NCBI GenBank assembly: GCA_022605425.2
Contig: JAKIMF020000013.1
Span: 744,001 to 808,000 of the forward strand
Origin: Hamiltosporidium tvaerminnensis
Taxonomy: Eukaryota; Microsporidia; Dubosqiidae
Reading direction: 5' to 3'
Length of the DNA: 64,000 nt
Part shown: piece by piece, positions 43,331 through 57,400 of the stretch
Numbering within the stretch: the stretch's first letter is position 1
How the letters are laid out: each line of letters begins with the position of its first letter
Made by a program: the position numbers and the translations under genes
The notes under the pieces: model-generated
The model's input: the letters and a program-made list of their open reading frames with translations, nothing else
Told to the model about the DNA's origin: nothing
The model's database searches: none

Positions 43331-45504
43331 CTTAACAATCATTTTAAATTATATATTTGTAATTAAATTAAATTTTTCCTAGGATTAACAATTTTTCATT
43401 ATTTTAGTTCACGATTTATCTGTTAAAAAACTGCTTGTTATATCAAATCACAAATTACTTGAATTTATACCAAAACAAAGATAGAAATTAATTAAACGAT
43501 TTAACTATGGCTGTTTTAAATGTAATAGCATACTACTATATATCAATGGTTCATTCAACCTGGCATTATCAATATTAAATACCAGTTTTGCTTCCAAATG
43601 CTAATTATTCGATTTGCTTCTTGCAGCAGTATTACCTGAAAAGCCATATAAAGTTAAGAATTGAAGTATTATAAAACTCAAAATGATTTCCATACAACAC
43701 TTGGTATAAAAAAAGTCGAGCAACTATAGTGCAGGGTCTTTTTTGTTTAAGATGATGCGGAGACAATACAGGCGATTTTACAAATAATATGTAATGTAGC
43801 CAACTTATAGCCTCGGAAGATTGGTTTATAATGATATTAATTGTTTTATCAATAAAATAATCTTCAGAGTAAATTTTGCCTTCTGGAAATGCTATTCACA
43901 AGGTAATAATACAAATTTTTCGTGCTTAATCATATTTTAAGCATTAACTAATCTCTTAAGTAATTCGAATGGTTGTCTTGCAAATATAATGAAGCAGAAA
44001 CTATGGTTGGCAATATGATCATAAAACTTTAAAATGTTCCGATGAATGTAATATTTTACACTTTTTTCTGTATGCCAGAGATAATCTGCGAATATCAAAA
44101 TGTTTGTTAATTATGTACTTTTAAATTCTGCATTCATTAGGAGTAGAAAAAACATTTTTCAGAATAAAAGAAGATTCAAACGTGAATTTGCGCTGATTAG
44201 AATGGTACATTCAGAGGCATGACGGTTAATATGTTATTTTAAAGAATATGATAAATTTAAACTCAGAGAAAAAAAATGACACTCTATATAAATGCCCTTG
44301 CTTTGTATAAAAACAAAATAAATCTTGATTATTTTTACGAGTAATCATTTTCTGGTACATATTGAACTCATTGTATTTATTAAGTATTTAATATTTTTGA
44401 ATATACGAAAATCTGAACAGCTGATTTAATGTATATTATTAATAGTATCGCATAAAAACACATATGAATGATTATATTTACTTCTTTTGGTTATATTGCT
44501 AATGAAAATAGCATATAAACGCTATATAATTTCATAAGGATATAGATTATGTTTAGGACATCTCCAACAAAAAACTATTTTACAAATTCTATTAAATTAG
44601 ACGAAGAAACAGAGAGAAGAGTGTTTTGTTTTTATAAGGCAATATAAATAAAAACAAATTTTTGAATATAAAATATTGGCTTATTTTTATATTGAATGCA
44701 TTTTTCTGCTTTGAAACTGCGAGATTCAACAATAATATTTAAATGACTACCGCGAAAAGAAATTTGCTCTGGAAATGTATAACAACATTTTTTACCACGA
44801 TTTTTAGTTCATGAGTTTTTTTTTAATAACTAAACTTTTAAATAACTTGATTTTAGCTTTCATATACTTGACATATGTTCATAAAATTGTCAATTCATTC
44901 TCAAATCTGCACATAAAACAGAGTTTATAATTGACATTCCATTTTTTTATTTTAAATTATCATATAACAAATATAAAGATTTGTTTAGATAGAACCAACG
45001 GCTATTTTAGAATAATATTTTGCTGCTAAAAAATACTTAAAGAAATCCTACGGTAAAAGGAGAAAGAAAGACCCTATGGACACAAACAATTATGAATCAA
45101 ACACAAAAACAAAATTATAAATTTTTTTATTACGAGATAGATAAAATATAAACATAATAAAAGTAAGAATCGTTTGATAGGATATATAAAATAATAAAAT
45201 CATGTTATACTTGCAACTATCAAAATTTCGATTGGAACATCTTTGGGTTATTTAACATTCTTCGCTAAATATTTGAAATTAACGAGTGCTTGGTTTTAAT
45301 TTTTTTCTTTCAATAGAATTCAAGAAGTTATACTTTTATAACAAGTCGAATATATAGGAAAAATCATAGCTAAAATATAGCAAAAAGGTATTTATTTGGT
45401 CGGATATTATTATACATTGTTTGTCATAAATATTATATCACCTAGTATCGTTTATAAACAAATAAAGTAAATTCCTAACTATTATTTACATATTTGATTT
45501 AATC
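43331..45504. other. gene-free AT-rich region
   Basis: No gene, RNA or repeat recognised between an R1 copy and a LINE fragment. Confidence 0.55.
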
Positions 45505-45925
45505 TAGGTTAACAAATTTTCTATCATTTATAAAATTTCTTTAACTGTTTTAATCGCTACTTTCTCTTCTTCTATATCTGACTCTTCTCTTATGTTTATT
45601 GTCGGTTTCTCGGCCGTGGATATGTTCCAAAACATGAAATAGTATGTCATTTGCCTTATTCTTGTTTACCATCCTTTCCCCTCTATATTCACTTGTGCTT
45701 AAAGAGTATGTTAGTTGTTTATGGAATCTCAGCTCTTTCAATAACACCTTAATGCCATTCTCGACCTAAACAAAGCCTTATTCGTAGGTCAAAAGAAATT
45801 GTTCGGACTGTCTTCTTGTGCACTATCGACTGAATTTTGTCTCTACATTCATGAGTATATATAGTCTTTAAAACATGTCATATGGTATTTTGTCACAATA
45901 TTGTTTCCAGTTATAACATAACTCT
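45505..45925 (-). mobile_element. old, strongly decayed R2/R4-type LINE 3' fragment
   Basis: The reverse complement follows the last 400 or so bases of the intact element: pieces coding for CYNWKQYCDKIPYD-like, MNVETKF, KKTVRTISFDLRI and the acidic SDIEEEKVAIKTVKE-type tail are recognisable against VMTWDGIVTKYH, MNVEAYI, KKTVETISFDRRR and EEETIVVKEVEE. Substitutions and indels are far more numerous than in the other copies, so this is the oldest insertion in the window. Confidence 0.75.
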
Positions 45926-46511
45926 AATACCATAGTAAAGGCTTTAAAAAATTGTTTCGAAGGTGTGATACTTTAAGAAACCATATTCACACTCTTAATT
46001 TACAATCAAGATTTAAACGAATTTCATTTTAAATAAATTGTTGTTGAAATAGCGCAAGAATTTTTTTTATTAAAATTCAGAATCGTAAAATACACAAATA
46101 AGTGCTCCATGTCGTCTTTTTTTTTAATTTATAAAAAATTTCTAGTAGTAAATATTTTAGAAAAATAACCACAATATATAATATAAAGCTTATATATAGG
46201 GGCATGAAGGAATACCACTACGATAAGGAAAATCCTGAGCAAATTTTTGTATCATTTTAATTTTAAAACAAACACGCAATATTTTTTTTATTCAAATTCC
46301 GAATAAATGTAAATTATTTGGCCGTACGAATTTTTTAGCCGTTAATAATTTTGGTCTCAGGGATTTATACAACAGAGCTCCATAGGAAAACTTGATGTAT
46401 TATATAATTTACTAAATTCGAATTTCATCGGCGATCCTGGTCATTCCAATACAAGTAAACCTATTTCGAATCCTGATTCTTTTAAACCTGATTTTATTTT
46501 AAAAAGGCAAT
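45926..46511. other. gene-free AT-rich region
   Basis: No gene or repeat recognised. Confidence 0.5.
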
Positions 46512-46745
46512 GTTCATTCATCCTCGGCACTACAGCTTTATACGAGCCTTGGCTTCCCTCGGCAATACCGCCCTACAAGTCTCTTTCCAGAGAGTTCGTT
46601 TACTTTTTCGGTTTCGTAACAACGTGGTTTTAAAGGGTAGGTTGTTAGCCATAGCCCAACCCAAATCCGGAGAACCAGCCTAGTTAGTCGCCTCCTACGA
46701 CAAGCAGAGAATACTCCAAGCCAATTCTACTCCCGGCATGGAGGG
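46512..46745 (-). repeat. repeat family R2r, copy 2 (best preserved)
   Basis: Read on the minus strand this begins CATGCCGGGAGTAGAATTGG, contains the hairpin GTCG-TAGGAGG-CGAC, then GGTTCTCCGGATTTGGGTTG, CCTTTAAAACCACGTTGTTA, GAAACCGAAAAAGTAAAC, and ends near GTGCCGAGGATGAATGAAC. GC content is much higher than in the flanks. No open reading frame. Confidence 0.85.
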
Positions 46746-47664
46746 GATAAAAAAAGCAATGTTACGATATTAAAACTATAATACTAACCTTTTCATTACA
46801 AAGAACAGTACTTTAAATATATTTGAATTACAAACCACAACATCATAGAAAGCTTTGATAAATTGGCCAAGCTAGCGATAATAAAATTTAAAACGTTGTT
46901 CGAGATTTTCTAAGTAGAAATCAGGAAAAATAACTTTCTGAAACATATTATTTTTATAAACTTTTCTCTATATTAATACAATTAAAAAACCTATTTTTTT
47001 AAGCTGAACCATAAATGGTATGTAGTCTAGAAGAAAATAATATATCTCTAATGTTAGGTAAACTTAATAAAACTTTTGTGCTCATTTGTAAAGTTTGAAA
47101 GATGTTCCAAATAAAACCATAAATACAATATAAATCTTTCATACAGCTAATATGTATATATTAATACTTTCTTTAAAACAGATTAGACAAATATGTGTAA
47201 TTTTTCTCATATAATATTAAAATATATAGTCTGTATTAGTGTAATTAACACTTGATATCCGCGTATAAAGTCTGATATCAATTATAAAGAAACTCGAAAA
47301 TATCAACAAATAAAAACCATCGGCAAACGTGTTCCAGCAATATTTGCGTCGAGGACATATGAGATATATAACTCCATATTGAAATCTTTTTTCAATACAG
47401 ATATTCTATTACCAAAATAAAAGATATATATCGATATATAGGTCTTTGATTCAGGATGAATTAAAATTTAGTTTATTATCTTGATGTTATATGTCTGATT
47501 ATGCATTAAAAAAAATTTTCTTCGTTGCTGAAATCAAGAACTATCCTATAATTAACATATGGATGAAGAGAGTGTCTTTGAAGAACTTTATAAATTAATT
47601 GAAAAAGTAAAAGTTCACTGTTATACTTTAATGTAAAAACATCCACCTTTTACACAACTAGAAC
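46746..47664. other. gene-free AT-rich region
   Basis: No gene or repeat recognised. Confidence 0.55.
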
Positions 47665-48310
47665 ATATGATATTGTTTTCATGGTATTGATGCAGTTCTA
47701 AATATTACACATAACAGCTCTCCAATACTCAAAAGTATCTTTTAGACACTCAAATACACAATTATTTCACCAAAAGATGTAAAGAACTAAAATAACGGGA
47801 CAGACATTTGCTCGGTGGTGTGATCGCAAGTCGAAATCTGGTTGGGATTGACAAGACATGCAACATTATCCACTACTCTACGCTTAATAAACCTAGTAAA
47901 CTTTCAGTTAAAATATATCTTTATAAATTAAATGTGGTTCATCTAGAAGTTGCACCGTCATGCAAATATTCATAACCCGGAAGTTAGCATTCTCGGTTTT
48001 GAAGGGTATGCTTTTGTTCGTATCTAACAAGCACCGAGTCTTTTAACAGAAGTGAAAAAAGCTAGGTTTCTATGACTTTAACATGGAAATCAAATAAAAT
48101 TAAATCTAGTGTCGCACTATACTTACATACAATTCTATAAAGTAAGTTTTGAGAAAACAAATCACCGTTTTATAGTCCACACTTCTTCATAACAATTCTT
48201 ATGTAGCAACAGAAAACCAGGTTTTTTCATTCTACGAAATGCTACAGCATTGAATTGACTTGCATTTCATAAAATTATTTCTAACCAAAAGATGTACGAT
48301 GTTCCCATCC
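47665..48310 (+). repeat. repeat family R1, copy 4 (diverged)
   Basis: ATTGTTTTCATGGTATTGAT, GCAGTTCTAAATATTACACA, TAATAAACCTAGTAAACTTTC, GGTTCATCTAGA, AGAAGTGAAAAAAGCTAGGT and TTTCTATGACTTTAACATGG follow the order of copy 3, with many substitutions. It lies in the same orientation as copies 2 and 3 and about 190 bases before an R2r copy. Confidence 0.75.
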
Positions 48311-48502
48311 TCTCTCTACCAAAGTAAAAACACATAATTAGATGCAATGATATTGCAAGATTATACATACAGCACAACTGAAAAAACAAAAAAATTGTGA
48401 AATGCAAAAAAATTGTTTTTAATATAAAAATCGAATTTTCAAGCCAATAAAAATTTACATGAAAAAAATTGTTAAAAAGTAAAAAATAAAGTTGACCTAT
48501 CA

Positions 48503-48725
48503 TGCCGGGAGCATACTGTCTTGAATATTCTCTGCTTGTCGTTAGCAGCGACTAACTTAGACTAGTTCTCTAGGTCGCGCAATGGCCTAACAACTCACTT
48601 TTATAACCACCCTGTTATGAAACTTAAAAATGTAAACAAAGGTACTGGAAAAAGGCCAGTTGGCAGTATTGGGGAAGAAGGGGGGGCAAGGCTCGTGCAG
48701 ATATGTAGTGCCGAGGATGAATAAT
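48503..48725 (+). repeat. repeat family R2r, copy 3
   Basis: CATGCCGGGAG at its start, ATATTCTCTGCTTGTCG, the hairpin GTCG-TTAGCAG-CGAC, CTTTTATAACCACCCTGTTA and GTAGTGCCGAGGATGAAT at its end match copy 2 on the opposite strand. Confidence 0.85.
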
Positions 48726-49692
48726 TGAAAAATAAAGCATCTATGCATTGCAAATAACCATAAGGTTTAGTCTCAAAAAATAAGTTAAATGTATCAGAAG
48801 TATTTTTTTTCAGAGTGTAGTGAATTTTCATAATATACCGATAGAATCCAAGCTTGTAATTTGTCTCGTTTGATTTCTCAATTTTTAATTATTATATCCA
48901 AATATTTTTTTACAAATTTTTAATATTTGCTCGCAAAAAAGTATCATAAATATTTCTCAAAATTCTAACTAATTCTTGAAATTGTCAATAAATTCATGCA
49001 AATGTAAATTTTATTATTAATAAACAAAATGTCTTAAAGCAGGAATAAATGATTCATGATATTTGTCGTAATATCATTGATGAATACCCATCGGTTAAAT
49101 TTAATACAAACCATCAAAGCATTTAGTTCTTTAAAATGAAAAATTATCGGTAGGTCAAACTGCATTTTTATAATATTTTACAAGTATTGAAATTGATCTA
49201 AATTATCTTTATACACATTTGAAATAAAAATCTCGGTAATATTCATTAAGATTAAATTAATTATAATTTATAAGCATTTGTAGCATGTAATTCTTTAATT
49301 TTAAACGAATAGACGAGTTAATAAGATTGCACAAAAGTAATTGTATTGCAGCGGCACCAAATACGTAATTAAACCATTAATATATAATTGAAATTACCAC
49401 ATGTCGCCTTCAAAAAGTAATATCTTTTATATTCAGAATTCAATAATGCTATTTTTATTCTTATATTTCAAAGTCCTAATCAAAGAAGAATTTCAGAGCG
49501 AATTTCTGTTTCATTTGAAATTTAGACCCGATATGCAAATTACCTATGACTTGTTTTAATATCCGAAAATTATACTAAAAATATAGAAAATTGATTTAAT
49601 ACAAAATAAATTTGCAAAATGAAGGATTTTATTTTTTTTAAGTTATTAAATTCTAATACAATTACAAAAACATAGGTATTTTTTTCAGATTG
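48726..49692. other. gene-free AT-rich region
   Basis: No gene or repeat recognised. It ends at the 5' junction of a truncated LINE. Confidence 0.5.
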
Positions 49693-51415
49693 TCATTGAG
49701 TGCTATGAGAGGCAAGGCAAAGGAATTTTTAGAGGTGATTGGCTTAGAGATTAACAAAGAGAAGTCACCCACAAATGATACGTTTTGTGAAGATACTGCT
49801 ACTCTTCTAGAAGGTGTTAGTGTTTACAAATATTTAGGAATAATAGAAGATAGCAGAGGAATCCCAACACGTAGCTCATTTGAAGAAGTACAGAGAAAAC
49901 TTATATCAAGAGTTGAAAGACTTTGTCACACTAGATTAGGTGAAAAAAATTTATTTTCTGCAATCAATCAACATGCGATATCGTTAATCAACTATCACAT
50001 AGGAATAGTTCGACTTGAACCGGCTGGCTTCTCTAAGTTAGATGATGCAGGTAATGCGGTGTTGGTGAAGAATAAGATACATCGTCTTGTAAAGAGCGTT
50101 TGTATCTTACTAGAACAGAACTTGGAAGAGGCCTACATAGTGTTGAGTTGCGAAGCGAACATAGGCTTCTGCAACTCTTGGATTGTCTGGAAAAAAGTAA
50201 AGAAATATCAACTAGACGAGCAGCAATCTCAAAAGTGGAGAATAATAATAAAACCCATCTTGCACTAATAAAAGGCTTCTTAAAAGTAAAGTATAGGTTA
50301 GTAGAAGAAGTCCCTAAGAAAAGTTTAGAAGAAGCTCAACTTGACAAACTATATAACGAAATAGAAAAATGAAGTCTTTATTCAAAGTTATATAATGCAA
50401 GAAAAAATGAGCTTGTAAGTGTTAGTGACTCTTCAAGATGGCTAAAGAAAGGGAATATTAGGCCACGAAATGAAGCTGTGTTCTGCTATATCCAGGATAG
50501 AAATGTATTCTGGGGAGCAGATGGTGTGTGTCAACATTGCGGGAAGTCTGGTAAGACTGTAACTATAGATCATCTAGCAACTAGATGTGAAAAAATGCTA
50601 GGCCATGATTACACTAACGGCATAATGAAGTGGTTAGATGCCTACACTTACTTCTCTGAAATAGATATAAGTTTAAGTCTTCAAAACGAATTAGGAGTCA
50701 CTCAGTTCAAGAAATTCTTGATAATGAGTATGCAGAGATAAGAGGAGACACCAGAATAAAAACTGATGTTAAAATTCGGAAAAACAGACCCGACATATTT
50801 ATTTTAGATAAGAAGAAGAATAAGATAACACTCATTGAAGTAGGAATCACTTCCCAAGATTCACTTCAAATAGTTGAAACTGAAAAACTTAGGAAGTATG
50901 ACCTGCTAGCTAATGAGTTGGGTCTTATTTATAAGTGTAGTGTTGAGATAATCCCTTATGTGATGACCTGGGACGGTATTGTGACAATATACCATAAATC
51001 TCATCTTGCAAGACTAGAAATACCCATGAATGTAGAGGCATACATTCAGTCTATAGTACTTAAGAAAACAGTCGAAACAATTTCCTTTGATCGACGAAGA
51101 GGACTTGAGTCAGGACTAAATGCCGAAGAGAGCTGGGAGAGAGCGTCAATGGGTGTTATTATGAGATCTGAGATGCATGAGGAACCAATACCCCCTTTAA
51201 AAGAAGCGAAAACAGAGGAAAATGGTGCAAAAAATTTTAAAACAAAATATAAAGCACGCTTTATTTTACAAGGAGGAACCACTTCAGAGGAACCGACCAA
51301 TAACATAAATGAAGAGTTGGATTTGGAAGAAGAGACAATAGTGGTTAAAGAGGTAGAAGAAAATACATCAAAATGTTAAAAATATTTTAACACAAGAATT
51401 TGTTATTAAATAAAT
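49693..51415 (+). mobile_element. 5'-truncated R2/R4-type LINE copy, disabled
   Basis: Closely similar to 32474-34190 of the intact element from CATTGAGTGCTATGA to the terminal ATTAAATAAAT, with scattered substitutions. It starts inside the reverse transcriptase, just after the FIDD box, so the polymerase core is missing. Frameshifts near 50080-50095 (a lost segment around the CKERL codons), 50369 (stop after EIEK), 50615-50630 and later break the frame, and the finger has an extra insertion (GKTVTIDHLATRC, so CX2CX10HX4C). The endonuclease PDIFILD and IEVGI boxes are still readable. It is a dead insertion of intermediate age. Confidence 0.93.
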
Positions 51416-54400
51416 TTATGCTGATGTATTCTAGAGTATAAAATAGCACCAGATTGTATTTTTTTGCGAATATTTTTATTATTATTAAACAAACATTATA
51501 CTACTAAAATTTATTTGAATACATTTGTATAATAAAAATAAAATATAATGATCGGCGTAATAAAACAAGCCAAAGAATCGAAATATATTAGAAAAAATAT
51601 ATTACTATAGATGTATGCAACCCATGATCAAAAGTAATATGAACTTTGCTTTCTAAGTTTATAGATTAAATATCAAGAAGTTTCATATTTAATCATAATA
51701 GAACAAGCATAAATAAATATGTGTGCATTGCTCAAACGAAATTAAATCTAAGTTTTGTATAGAAACAACCATTTATATTTTTCTTAGAAGTAAAATAATA
51801 TAAATTATACAAATATGTAATGCATTAATAGATGAAAAATAGTTTGTTATTCATCATGATACAGCAAAAACCTTTGTTTTGAAAAAAAATACAAAAAGAA
51901 ATATTTTTTTGATTCGTATTGATGAAGAGAGATAGGAGTGCAATTTAAACACTGAACTTTATTAATGAGTAAAATTATGCACGTAATTGTTTATATACAA
52001 ATATATGCATCTATAGACGCGCTTAATATCTATAATCAATAAAAAAGAAACCATCCCATATATAAAAAAACATTAATAAATACGAATCATCTGAATAAAA
52101 TAGTTTTCAATACGGCTCGAAAGCATTGTTCACTATATTTGGAAAAAACAAGGAATATAGACAATCGCAGTAAGAAGTTTGTAACTTCAAAGTACTCTTA
52201 CTAATATCCATCATAGAAGAGTTAAAATCACTAAAATAATCAAATTGTTATACGAATAAATCTACCTCATTCTTCGAAAAAATTCATATAAAAGAATAAT
52301 ATTTATTGTAACAGCAAATACAAATCTACAAATGATATTTGAAACTAAGATAAAATAAGAATACGATATATCTTAGCTGTATAAAATCCACAAAAAATAC
52401 CTTTTGAACACCAGTAATGTCAAATCATACAACTATTCGAATCTCTAGTGCGCCAATCCTAAGGACAATTCTATTTATAAGATTTAGATAAGAAAAAGAT
52501 TGTTCGATTTTATTAATCAATTTTTTTGTCTATAAGTATCATGAACTACACAAATTGATAATATTTTTATTTCTGTTTAGCATATTAGAAATATTTCGAA
52601 ATAATAGATTACGATATCGTACTTAATTTTCGATGTTTAAATCTTTAAAATCCAGGTCTTCTAGACAATATTCTTACGCATTTCTTAATTTTAGCTTGAA
52701 CCTAAACAAATTCACACTTTTTTAATTTTGTTTCGTCTTCGAGGCAATCTATTTTCCGAAGAAGGTTCAGTAACGCATGCTTAGCATACTCTCTTCCAAG
52801 ACCTAATGCCTGCATAGACTGATATGACAGAGCTCAACGCAGCTGCGTTTAAATGTTAATGATTTCTTTGCATTATTTTACAAATGAGCATTATATTTTT
52901 GAGAAAAGTACTACTATTATTTATAACAATTCCTTTTGAATAAAATCAAAATAAGCCTTATTTTTACTTAAGTTTTTTTTATAATAATAGGAATATTTAA
53001 TTTGTTCACTGAGTGCCTCTATTGATATCATATAATTATATTCTACCAACAATCAGGCGAAATTATATATTTCTATTCAATAACATACTCAAACAAAGTA
53101 TTTCATAAATCGAGTATATAAAACAATTTTTATTCATATTATATCGTCGAAAAGTATAAAAATTGAAAACTAATTTTAATTTATTGCACATATACACAAG
53201 AAATGAATTTAAAAAGATTTTAATATAAAAAATATAGAAAAAATTATTGTTTTGATATAAATATACATAGTAAACACAATATTGTAATAATTTCTCAAAA
53301 ATAGTGTCATTTTCTTCTTTATAAAGTTTAATTGCAAGAAAAAAAATAAAAAAATGCAAAGTATTTTTGGAGTTATATACGATAATAAAGCTAGTTTTCT
53401 TTGCTTGTGAATAAAAGAAATGAATTTGTATAAAAAAATTACTTTGAAAGCTTCTATAATGTACTTCCGAAATTGCATATGTCGAATACAGTTTTAAAAT
53501 TTTTTTCCTAAAAATCTAAAAATACAATAATTCCTAAATCCTCTGTTATTTCGACTTAGATTTTAGCCTCTACTTCAAAATTTCCTTTTTGTTTCAAAGT
53601 AACTTAAACGTTTTTTTATTCATATTATAAGTGCAGTTAATTTTTAATGTAAATAAAAAGTTAATTGAGTATCATATAGTTCAGTATCAAGAACGAAAAT
53701 TTTAAACTGGAAATTAGATTATTATAACGTCATTTGACATAAGATATCTAATGTGATAAAACAATGTAAGTGCAAATAGTCTTTTTACTAAAGAATTTGA
53801 AGTTATTTTTCTCACGCGATTTTTTCTTTAGAAAATTTTCTACGATCAAATTTTCACTTGCAAGTCCCTGACAATAAAAAAATCTACGCTGGAAAAGTTC
53901 TGTTTTAAAAATCGTAATCGGATGAAAAATGATCGATTTAATTTTATTCTACTAAAAATGAAATTCAAGATGTTAGAAGTACCTTGATTTATAAAGAATT
54001 AATAAACTTGCAATTTAGAAGTTTAAGCTTTGATAATTTTGTATGATAAAATAGATGTGGATTTTCATTCATAACTATAAAAATTTATAAATTATCTAAG
54101 AATACGTTTTCTACAATTTTGAATCTGAGCATACCTCTAGAATGTTCAGAGTGTACAGAATATAAACTTTTTTAGGCAAAATCATTGAGTTCTTTAAAAT
54201 AATATCATCAATGATTAAGTTAGTTTAGTGTAGAATTTATCGGTTTTTTAGTATACTGAAAACTATACTGCTTAATAATGTATATTTCTTACTTCACGAA
54301 AGAAATATTACTTGCCTTATAAAAGCAAAGCATAGATAATTCTTAACTAATACAAAAAAACTTTTTGTCAGTCGAGATAGCTATGGTTTTTGAATTCTCG

Positions 54401-57400
54401 CATTCTTTTTCAGCCTTCAAATTTTGATAAAATATATACCACTAGCACATAATTAAGAAAACTTTCAATAAAACAAAGACACCTCTGATTGCGCCATAAT
54501 TTGAATGCACCTCATGATCATTTCAGTGTCAAGGTAGTTTATTTTAGATTTTGGCTTGTACTGCTTTTTTCATCCTCTATATTTATAATATGCTCTATAT
54601 ATTAATAAAAACCTAATCATTTAAACATATCTTAGAATATTTATCAGGAACTAAGCTGGCATTAATAAAATACAGGTATATCAATACATATTAATATATT
54701 ATGAAGTTTATCGAGTAAATATGAAAAAACAAATCTAAGTACAAATGTAAAAACAATAAATTTTCGTGTCGTTTTAAATAAGCATAAAAAGTGGTATGAG
54801 ATCGAAAATTTATATAAAATTTAGGTTTCATACATGTATTTGAGTTAAATATCTAAGTTTACTTTTTAAAGTTTAAAAACTATATTGCTATGAAAAAAAG
54901 AGATATTTAGTAATACACAAAAAATGTTCCTACGTTGCTTAAATCACATGAAAACCGTCTATAATCAAATTAGTCTTACTAATACCCTATGATTATTATT
55001 AGAAGACAAATTTATTAGAAAAGACACAGAGTTATGAATTTTACACAAACATGGAGCTTACCATGTAAAAATTTTTATTCGACAAAAAGAAAAATCTAAA
55101 ATCTAAAGTGAAGAAGAAAAAAATATATATAATTGCAATCTATTCTCGACTTGACAAATAATAGTTTATAACGTTTTTTTCTTTAAAAATCAGATGCAAA
55201 AAGAATATATTTTCATTTTACAACTACGATGAGAATCAGGCTTCAAAATTATCACCAGCTAATCATAATATTTATTCTAGCCGATGCCATAAAAACAGGA
55301 ACGCTCATATAAAAATTCACAATAAAATAATCATAAATATTCTTGTGAAAAATATCCTACCAATTGTTTCAAGACTATAATATAACAATATAAAAGTATG
55401 TTTAATATTTCAGGTTCAAAATTACAGTTTCTGCATCAAGTATGTCTTAAAAGCTTATTGCCTTTTTATATTTAGAAAGAAGGTAGTCTAAATATTCTGA
55501 AACTAAAAAAATGAAATATGTAAAAGATTTTGCTTAAATATGATCTTATAACCATATTCCTACTAGTTATAAAAATAATTTTTGGAAGTTTTTTCATGTA
55601 TCAGCCTAAACAGTAATTTTTTATAGCTGCAAAAAACGGCTATATAGGTTCTTGCATTTTTCAACATGGGATTTGGCTACTTCGCTAAATCATATCTATT
55701 TAATCTAACAATAAACATAAATATAAGTATATTTACGGTACACCAGTAAAAATTATATGAATCTTTATAATATAAGATATTTTAACCAAAAGAGATGCAT
55801 TTATATTTTATTCTCATATATCTATCATTTAGGCAAGTATATTTGGGTTTTGACGTAATCGATTAATATACAAAATCTATTTTGCTAAAAAGCCGAACCA
55901 AGAAATTGTACATAATACATACCTTTTAAATTTCTTAAATAATATATTAATGCCATTGTCATTTATTAAGTCTATAAATTATAGGCTAATTATAATTTTT
56001 GCAATTTAAGAAAAAAGATTAGCAATATAATTTTCGTGTTGTTTTAAAAATATAGAAAAAGTTTACTCAATATAAATATAGAAAATTTTATCTTTTAATG
56101 AAGTGTGATTTTATTAAATTTTGCAACTAAAAAGAAATTAGATGAAATTGACTGGTAAGTAAAAGATACCAACGAAAATAAATTCTTTAAATCTGAATAA
56201 ATTACTAAATTACTTACATAGCTAAGAAATGTCATAAAATATCACAAAAGACCATAATTTGCTATTATTTCGATTTCAATAAAAAAAAGTCCTTCTTCAA
56301 ATTGAATGCAAAGCCAAATAATTCTAAATACGTCTTTTTACAAAAAAATTTTAAATACTAAAATAAAACAAACGGAATATCTGTTGCTTTAAAGCGAGTT
56401 CTGAAGTTTTAAAAACTGTAGACTCAAATTTTTTTCAGAACATAGAAGCAAAATATAATTGTAAAAATTGTATTTTAATCCTGCAACTGAATAAACCTTA
56501 AAGGTTAATATGTCTTTACAAAAATCTAGAAGTTTTTTTTCCAAACTTACCGCAATCTTAGCTACAATTTATGCAGCATGATATTTTTAAGATATTAATA
56601 TTTCCTAAAAAATATCATACTTTATTTTATTATTATAAATAAATGATACATGTATATTTGGCAATCAATCTAATATATCTAGTATTAATTTGTAAATTAC
56701 AACACTTTCTAAAAAGTTATGGATTAGTGTAATACAATCAATCGAATATGTCAAATTTCTTTTTTAAAAATTTTAAAGTATATTTTATGAAGAATCGATA
56801 AAAATATAAATGCAATTATTCTAGATTGTGATTTATTTAATCCTGGCAACAATATTTATTTTACCATCGTAATACGATAGATCGAAACCTTTGTTTTAAA
56901 TCAATAAGACTAAAAACAAAAATTAAATCTAATGGCAAAACCAACGCGTACTTTTAAGTATAAGAATAAGCTAAATAATATGATGTTATAGAAGATTTTA
57001 GTATTTTCGATCTTATTTAATAGTTATTATGTATTTTTGAGATATTGTTGACCATAAATCTTTTTGGTAATCAAAAGCATATGTAAAAAATGTAACATTT
57101 GATTTTTTTTTCTAATATGATTTGCACTTCGTCAATAATCTTAAGCCGAGAATATCTGAATTTACATTGACAGACTTGGCGTGTACTATATTGATATACG
57201 CTTAATCCTTAGAATGACGAAGGTTATTTTGATTTAGAAACCAACCAACAAAAATTTCAAGAACAGTTTTGACTCAGCGGATTTCATAATTATCTAGGAT
57301 TTTATTTTTTCTGTATAGAAAAGAGGAAACGGATACCATGTTGGACAATTCATAAAGTAGACGTTCACTCTTTTTATTGTCATTAAATAAAGGGTTATAT

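Noticed and set aside
52735-52850. GC-richer stretch considered as a tRNA or other structured RNA
   Set aside because: No cloverleaf arms or T-loop sequence. A protein-coding remnant on the minus strand explains it better.
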